Below are positions 58,227 to 61,916 of a DNA stretch of 61,916 bases, one piece after another. The notes under the pieces were generated by a model that saw only the letters and a program-made list of their open reading frames with translations, ran no database searches and was not told where the DNA came from. The translations under genes were made by a program, and so were the position numbers. The stretch is from Kribbella sandramycini (GTDB lineage: Bacteria; Actinomycetota; Actinomycetes; Propionibacteriales; Kribbellaceae), in the NCBI RefSeq assembly GCF_013131805.1, contig NZ_JABJRC010000017.1, positions 1 through 61,916 of the forward strand, given 5' to 3'. Every line of letters starts with the position of its first letter. Positions within the stretch are counted from its first letter, which is position 1.

Positions 58227-60392
58227 ATGAAGCTCTTGCCCGCTCTCCGTACCCGCCGGCGACGGCGATCGACGACGGCCGCGCTGGTCGCGGTGGCGTT
58301 GGTGGCGCTCGGCAACCTGGTGGTGTCGGCCGTCCCCGCACAAGCCGCGACCCTGCTGTCCCAAGGCAGAACCGCGACCGCCTCGACGTCCGAGGGCGCC
58401 GGCACGCCGCCGTCCGCCGCCGTCGACGGCGACCCGAACACCCGCTGGTCGAGCGAATGGGCCGACAACCAGTGGCTCCAGGTCGACCTCGGCTCCACCT
58501 CGACCGTCGAACAGGTCGTCCTGCAGTGGGAGGCGGCGTACGCGACCGGCTACCGCATCGAGGTCTCGGCCAACGGCCAGCAGTGGAACCAGATCTACAG
58601 CACCACGACCGGCCCCGGCGGCACCGAGACGCTGAACGTGAGCGGCGCCGGTCGCTACATCCGCGTCTTCGGCGCCACCCGCGCCAACGGTTACGGCATC
58701 TCGCTGTTCGAGTTCAAGGTCTTCGGTACGCCGGGCGACACCGGCCCGCCGCCGGGGAACGGGACCGTTCGGCTCGCCGGCGGCCAGGGCAACTGGCAGC
58801 TGCTGGTCAACAACGCGCCCTGGACCGTGAAGGGCCTGACCTGGGGGCCGCCGGCCACCGAGGCCGCGCAGCGGCTGCCCGAGCTGAAGGCGATCGGCGT
58901 CAACACGGTTCGCACGTGGGGGACCGACGCGAGCTCGAAGCCGCTGTTCGACGCGGCGGCCGCGAACGGGATGCGCGTGGTCGCGGGCTTCTGGCTCCAG
59001 CCCGGCGGCGGTCCCGGCAGCGGCGGCTGCGTGAACTACGTGACCGACACCAGCTACAAGACCACGATGCTCGGCGAGATCCGGCGCTGGGTGACGGAGT
59101 ACAAGGACAACCAGGGCGTGCTGCTCTGGAATGTCGGCAACGAGTCCGTGCTCGGGTTGCAGAACTGCTACTCCGGCGCCGAGCTCGAGCAGCAGCGGAT
59201 CGAGTACGCCAAGTTCGTCAATGAGGGCGCCAAGGCGATCCACGCGATCGACCCGAACCACCCGGTCACCTCGACCGACGCGTGGACCGGCGCCTGGCCG
59301 TACTACAAGCAGTACTCGCCGGATCTCGACCTGCTCGCGGTCAACTCGTACGGCAACGTCTGCAAGGTCAAGCAGGACTGGATCGACGGCGGGTACACCA
59401 AGCCGTACATCCTGACCGAGGGCGGGCCGGCCGGTGAATGGGAGGTGCCGAACGACGCGAACGGCGTACCGAACCAGCCGACCGATCTGCAGAAGCGCGA
59501 CGGTTACCTGCAGGCGTGGAACTGCGTGGTCGGGCATGCCGGCGTCGCGCTCGGGGCCACCTTGTTCCACTACGGCTCGGAGGACGACTTCGGCGCGGTC
59601 TGGTTCAACATCACGCCGGGGAACCAGAAGAGCCTGTCCTGGTACGCGATCCGGCAGGCCTTCGGCGGACCGGGCGGCGGGAACACCCCGCCGGTGATCA
59701 CCGGGATGACGCTCAGCCGCACGACCGACGTACCGGCCGGCGGGACGATCTCGGTCAACGTCGCCGTCAGCGATCCGGATGGGGACGCGCTCTCTCATGA
59801 GTTCAAGGTCGGTGGGAAGTACGTCGACGGGAGCGGCGCGCTGGTCGGGACGCCGTCGTCCGGGACCGGGCCGTTCACGGTGACCGTGCCGCAGCGGCTC
59901 GGGGTGTGGAAGCTGTACGACTACGTGCGGGACGGGCGGGGGAACGTCAGCATCGAGACGCGGTCGTTCCGGACCGTCGCGCCGCCGGTCGAGGGGACGA
60001 ACATCGCCCGGGGCCGGCCGGCGACGGCGTCGTCGTACCAGCAGGTCGGGCCGGGCGCGCCGTTCCCGCCGTCGAACGTGACGGACGGGAGCAACACGAC
60101 CCGGTGGGCCAGTGACTGGGCCGACCCGCAGTGGGTGCAGATCGATCTGGGGCAGGTGACGTCGTTCGACCGGATCCAGCTGATCTGGGAGGGAGCGTTC
60201 GCCCGCGAGTACCGGATCGAGGTGTCCGACGACGGGAACGCCTGGAGAGCGCTCTACAACACCGCTGCCGGGAACGGCGATGTCGACGACATCACCACCG
60301 GCGGGACCGGGCGGTACGTCCGGCTGACCGGGACCGCGCGCGGAACCGGCTGGGGCTACTCGCTCTACGAGTTCGGGATCTACAAACGCTGA
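58227..60392 (+). CDS. Secreted discoidin-TIM barrel-discoidin glycosidase (GH2-like core)
   Basis: The product has 721 residues with a signal peptide (about 1-40). Residues 42-172 are a discoidin module, about 182-495 a TIM-barrel domain (APWTVKGLTWGPPATEAA, LLWNVGNESVLGL with the probable acid Glu, YILTEGGPAGEWEVP with the second Glu), 500-590 an Ig/cadherin-like domain (VSDPDGDALSHEF), and 595-721 a second discoidin module. The barrel resembles the GH2 C-terminal/GH5-like group; specificity is unknown. GAAGGAG precedes the ATG. It is controlled by the palindrome at 58169 and followed by a terminator. Confidence 0.88.
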   Translation: MKLLPALRTRRRRRSTTAALVAVALVALGNLVVSAVPAQAATLLSQGRTATASTSEGAGTPPSAAVDGDPNTRWSSEWADNQWLQVDLGSTSTVEQVVLQWEAAYATGYRIEVSANGQQWNQIYSTTTGPGGTETLNVSGAGRYIRVFGATRANGYGISLFEFKVFGTPGDTGPPPGNGTVRLAGGQGNWQLLVNNAPWTVKGLTWGPPATEAAQRLPELKAIGVNTVRTWGTDASSKPLFDAAAANGMRVVAGFWLQPGGGPGSGGCVNYVTDTSYKTTMLGEIRRWVTEYKDNQGVLLWNVGNESVLGLQNCYSGAELEQQRIEYAKFVNEGAKAIHAIDPNHPVTSTDAWTGAWPYYKQYSPDLDLLAVNSYGNVCKVKQDWIDGGYTKPYILTEGGPAGEWEVPNDANGVPNQPTDLQKRDGYLQAWNCVVGHAGVALGATLFHYGSEDDFGAVWFNITPGNQKSLSWYAIRQAFGGPGGGNTPPVITGMTLSRTTDVPAGGTISVNVAVSDPDGDALSHEFKVGGKYVDGSGALVGTPSSGTGPFTVTVPQRLGVWKLYDYVRDGRGNVSIETRSFRTVAPPVEGTNIARGRPATASSYQQVGPGAPFPPSNVTDGSNTTRWASDWADPQWVQIDLGQVTSFDRIQLIWEGAFAREYRIEVSDDGNAWRALYNTAAGNGDVDDITTGGTGRYVRLTGTARGTGWGYSLYEFGIYKR
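60246..60255. promoter_or_regulatory. AGAGCGCTCT palindrome inside the enzyme gene
   Basis: This 10-bp palindrome shares the core of the two upstream LacI-type sites but lies about 140 bp before the stop codon, within the second discoidin module. It could be an auxiliary operator that also faces the lacI promoter, or chance. Confidence 0.35.
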
Positions 60393-60406
60393 TCCGGCCA
60401 CGAACC

Positions 60407-60440
60407 GGTGCGGCGGCCCACCACCTGGGGCCGCCGCACC
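60407..60440 (+). terminator. Hairpin terminator after the discoidin enzyme gene
   Basis: GGTGCGGCGGCCC (60407-60419) pairs perfectly with GGGCCGCCGCACC (60428-60440) around 8 nt, starting 15 bp after the stop. Confidence 0.82.
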
Positions 60441-60468
60441 CTGTGGACAACTTTGGAGGCAAGGGCGC

Positions 60469-61527
60469 GTGTCGGAGATACGATCCACAGCGATGACGAA
60501 GACACCAGCTCAGCCGGCGCGCCGGACGCCGACCTTGGAGGACGTGGCCAAGGCGGCCGGGGTCTCGCGCGCCACGGCGTCGCGCGTGGTCAACGACGTC
60601 GGCACGGTTGATCCGGCGTTGCGGCTCCGCGTCCACGACGCGATCGCCGCGACCGGCTACGTCCCGAACTCCGCCGCCCGCACCCTCGTCAACCGCCGGA
60701 CGGGGACGGTCGCGCTCGTCATGTCCGGCTCCGACGGATCGGCCGAGCAGGTCTTCGCCGACCCGTTCTTCGGCCGGATCACCGGCGGCGTCGTGACCTG
60801 CCTGCGGGACCGGGGGATGCGCGCGACGATGCTGCTCGCCGACTCCGACAAGGCCCGGCGCGACGCGCTCGACACCGCCCGCCGCGAGTCCGACGGCGCG
60901 CTGCTCGTCTCCACGCACCCGAACGACCCGCTCCCACAGCTCTTCGTCGAGGCCGGCGTCCCCGCCGTCCTGTTCGCCCGGCCGTCCTCGATGCTCCCGA
61001 TCAGCTTCGTCGACGTCGGCCACGACGTCGGCGGCGCCCTGGCCGCCGACCGCCTCGCCGACCGCGGCTGCCGCCGGATCGCCACCATCGCCGGCCCCGC
61101 CGACCTGCCCGCCGCCATCGACCGCCTGGCCGGTTTCGAACGCGCCCTCCAGCGCCGCGGCATCCCCTACGTACACGTTGCCCGCGGCAACTTTACCGCC
61201 GAGAGCGGCGAACAGGCCATGACCGAGCTCCTCGCCCAGGCCCCCGACCTCGACGGCGTCTTCGCCGCCAACGACCTGATGGCCGTCGGCGCCCTCCGCG
61301 TCCTCCGCGACGCCGGCCGCGCCGTCCCCGACGACGTCGCCCTGATCGGCTTCGACGACTCCCAACCGGCCCGCCTCACCCGCCCCCGCCTCACCACCAT
61401 CTCCCAACCCGTAGAAGCCATGGCCGCCCACATGACCACCATCCTCCTCACCCACTTGACCACCCCCGAAACCCCACCCACCTCCGTAGTCTTCGACCCC
61501 CACCTGGTCCCCCGCGAAACCGCCTGA
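60469..61527 (+). CDS. LacI family transcriptional regulator
   Basis: The product has 352 residues. PTLEDVAKAAGVSRATASRVVND is the LacI helix-turn-helix and hinge region, YVPNSAARTLVNRRTGTVAL the start of the sugar-binding core, and GVFAANDLMAVGALRVL and ALIGFDDSQPARLTRP the typical end. GTG 60469 follows GGAGG (60455-60459); ATG 60493, with TACGAT 8 nt before it, is an alternative leaderless start. It probably represses the divergent DUF1996/discoidin enzyme pair through the GAGAGCGCTCTC sites. Confidence 0.9.
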   Translation: MSEIRSTAMTKTPAQPARRTPTLEDVAKAAGVSRATASRVVNDVGTVDPALRLRVHDAIAATGYVPNSAARTLVNRRTGTVALVMSGSDGSAEQVFADPFFGRITGGVVTCLRDRGMRATMLLADSDKARRDALDTARRESDGALLVSTHPNDPLPQLFVEAGVPAVLFARPSSMLPISFVDVGHDVGGALAADRLADRGCRRIATIAGPADLPAAIDRLAGFERALQRRGIPYVHVARGNFTAESGEQAMTELLAQAPDLDGVFAANDLMAVGALRVLRDAGRAVPDDVALIGFDDSQPARLTRPRLTTISQPVEAMAAHMTTILLTHLTTPETPPTSVVFDPHLVPRETA

Positions 61528-61624
61528 CCCGCCATCCCCTCCACCCACCCAGCCGCACCCACCGACCCATCCCCACCCACCGACCCAGCCCCCACCCACC
61601 CAGCCACCCGCACCCAGCCGATCA
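61528..61624. repeat. C-rich low-complexity tract
   Basis: This tract after lacI consists of variations of CCCACC and CCGACCCA with about thirteen runs of three or more C and very few G. The minus strand is correspondingly G-rich and could form quadruplexes. No gene was seen in it. Confidence 0.75.
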
Positions 61625-61916
61625 CCTTGTGGCACTTCCTGTGCGGCCGCCGGCTAGGTGGGGTCAGGCGAACGGCCCGGCCGCCGGCGCAAACCTGCGT
61701 GGAGCAGGTGCCCTCCGGGGGAAGCGCCTTGCGACACTTCCTGTGCGGCCGCCGGCTAGGTGGGGTCAGGCGAACGGCCCGGCCGCCGACGCAAACCTGC
61801 GTGGAGCAGGTGCCCTCCGGGGGAAGCGCCTTGCGACACTTCCTGTGCGGCCGCCGGCTAGGTGGGGTCAGGCGAACGGCCCGGCCGCCGACGCAAACCT
61901 GCGTGGAGCAGGTGCC
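61625..61916. repeat. 102-bp tandem repeat array, running off the window edge
   Basis: The unit is 102 bp: copy 1 is 61625-61726, copy 2 is 61727-61828, and copy 3 is 61829-61916, cut by the window edge. Copies 2 and 3 are identical over the 88 visible bases; copy 1 differs at three positions. Each unit has a small hairpin ACCTGC-GTGGA-GCAGGT (first at 61693-61709) and GGCCGCC-rich dyads. Two forward frames and one reverse frame are open through the unit, because its length is a multiple of three, but no start signal is visible. Confidence 0.92.

Noticed and set aside
58077..60488. An 803-residue minus-strand frame across the discoidin enzyme
   Set aside because: The plus-strand gene has signal peptide, ribosome-binding site and domains; the antisense frame is Arg/Asp/Val-rich with no recognisable fold.
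61167..61916. A minus-strand frame running from the tandem repeats through the C-rich tract into lacI
   Set aside because: It ends as a plain antisense shadow of lacI, so it is unlikely to be a real protein, even though the repeat unit is open in this frame.
61625..61916. CRISPR array
   Set aside because: The repeats are 102 bp, directly adjacent and without variable spacers, and no cas gene is present.
1..61916. tRNA or rRNA genes, insertion sequences, prophage
   Set aside because: I saw no cloverleaf-like segments with conserved TPsiC bases, no rRNA motifs, and no transposase or integrase domains in any supported gene.

Overview
High-GC actinobacterial DNA. The third-codon-position bias, shared (MsiK-style) ABC transport without a local ATPase, CebR- and IdeR-like boxes, ECF sigma factors and many secreted multidomain glycosidases suggest a soil Nocardioidaceae or Streptomyces-like organism; a Kribbella-type genome is my best guess from gene style, not from a database match. 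No rRNA, tRNA, CRISPR, phage or transposase genes were seen. Gene density is ordinary and no stretch over about 300 bases lacks a gene except the last 390 bases.

Layout. 0-9 kb: the end of a sugar-binding protein, a DUF5937-like ArsR-type regulator, a hydrolase-tspO pair, an FMN reductase with a DJ-1/PfpI protein, two very small proteins, a GAF-ANTAR regulator, a secreted discoidin-FN3-GH8 enzyme, and acdS (ACC deaminase) with a GntR regulator. 9-21.5 kb is the most interesting part. It holds a MalFG-type importer with its lipoprotein, a RidA protein, a HisD-like dehydrogenase, an IclR regulator, a GH43 enzyme carrying a five-repeat FG-GAP propeller, an unassigned Tat-exported toroid-type protein, an FG-GAP/Big2 protein and a small secreted protein. 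Three promoter regions in this part carry pairs of a TTCGA-like dyad spaced exactly 20 bp apart, which points to one IclR-controlled carbohydrate-use locus.

21.5-33 kb: a carboxylesterase, a TetR regulator and its hydrolase with twin operators, an SsuD-like monooxygenase, a serine hydrolase, a GH114 protein with an unknown partner, a GH6 cellulase behind two CebR-like boxes, an ECF42-type sigma factor with its DGPF protein, an OsmC-like gene whose frame has no usable start for its N-terminus, and a methyltransferase. 33-39.4 kb: a six-gene operon for a lipoprotein, a MacA-like adaptor, an ATPase, a permease and a two-component system. 39.4-52.4 kb: an ArsR regulator with an epoxide hydrolase, a GH78 rhamnosidase, an Na+/H+ antiporter, an expansin-like protein with a CebR-like box, an MFS transporter and nitroreductase, a flavin/F420-type redox pair, a methyltransferase, and an iron-box-controlled siderophore binding protein diverging from a siderophore-interacting reductase.

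52.4-62 kb: an ECF sigma factor, a membrane protein and a very large subtilase form one operon flanked by two related palindromic elements. Next come a DUF1996 protein and a discoidin-TIM-barrel-discoidin enzyme, divergent, with a GAGAGCGCTCTC palindrome before each and a LacI regulator beside them. The window ends in a C-rich tract followed by a near-perfect 102-bp tandem repeat that runs off the edge.
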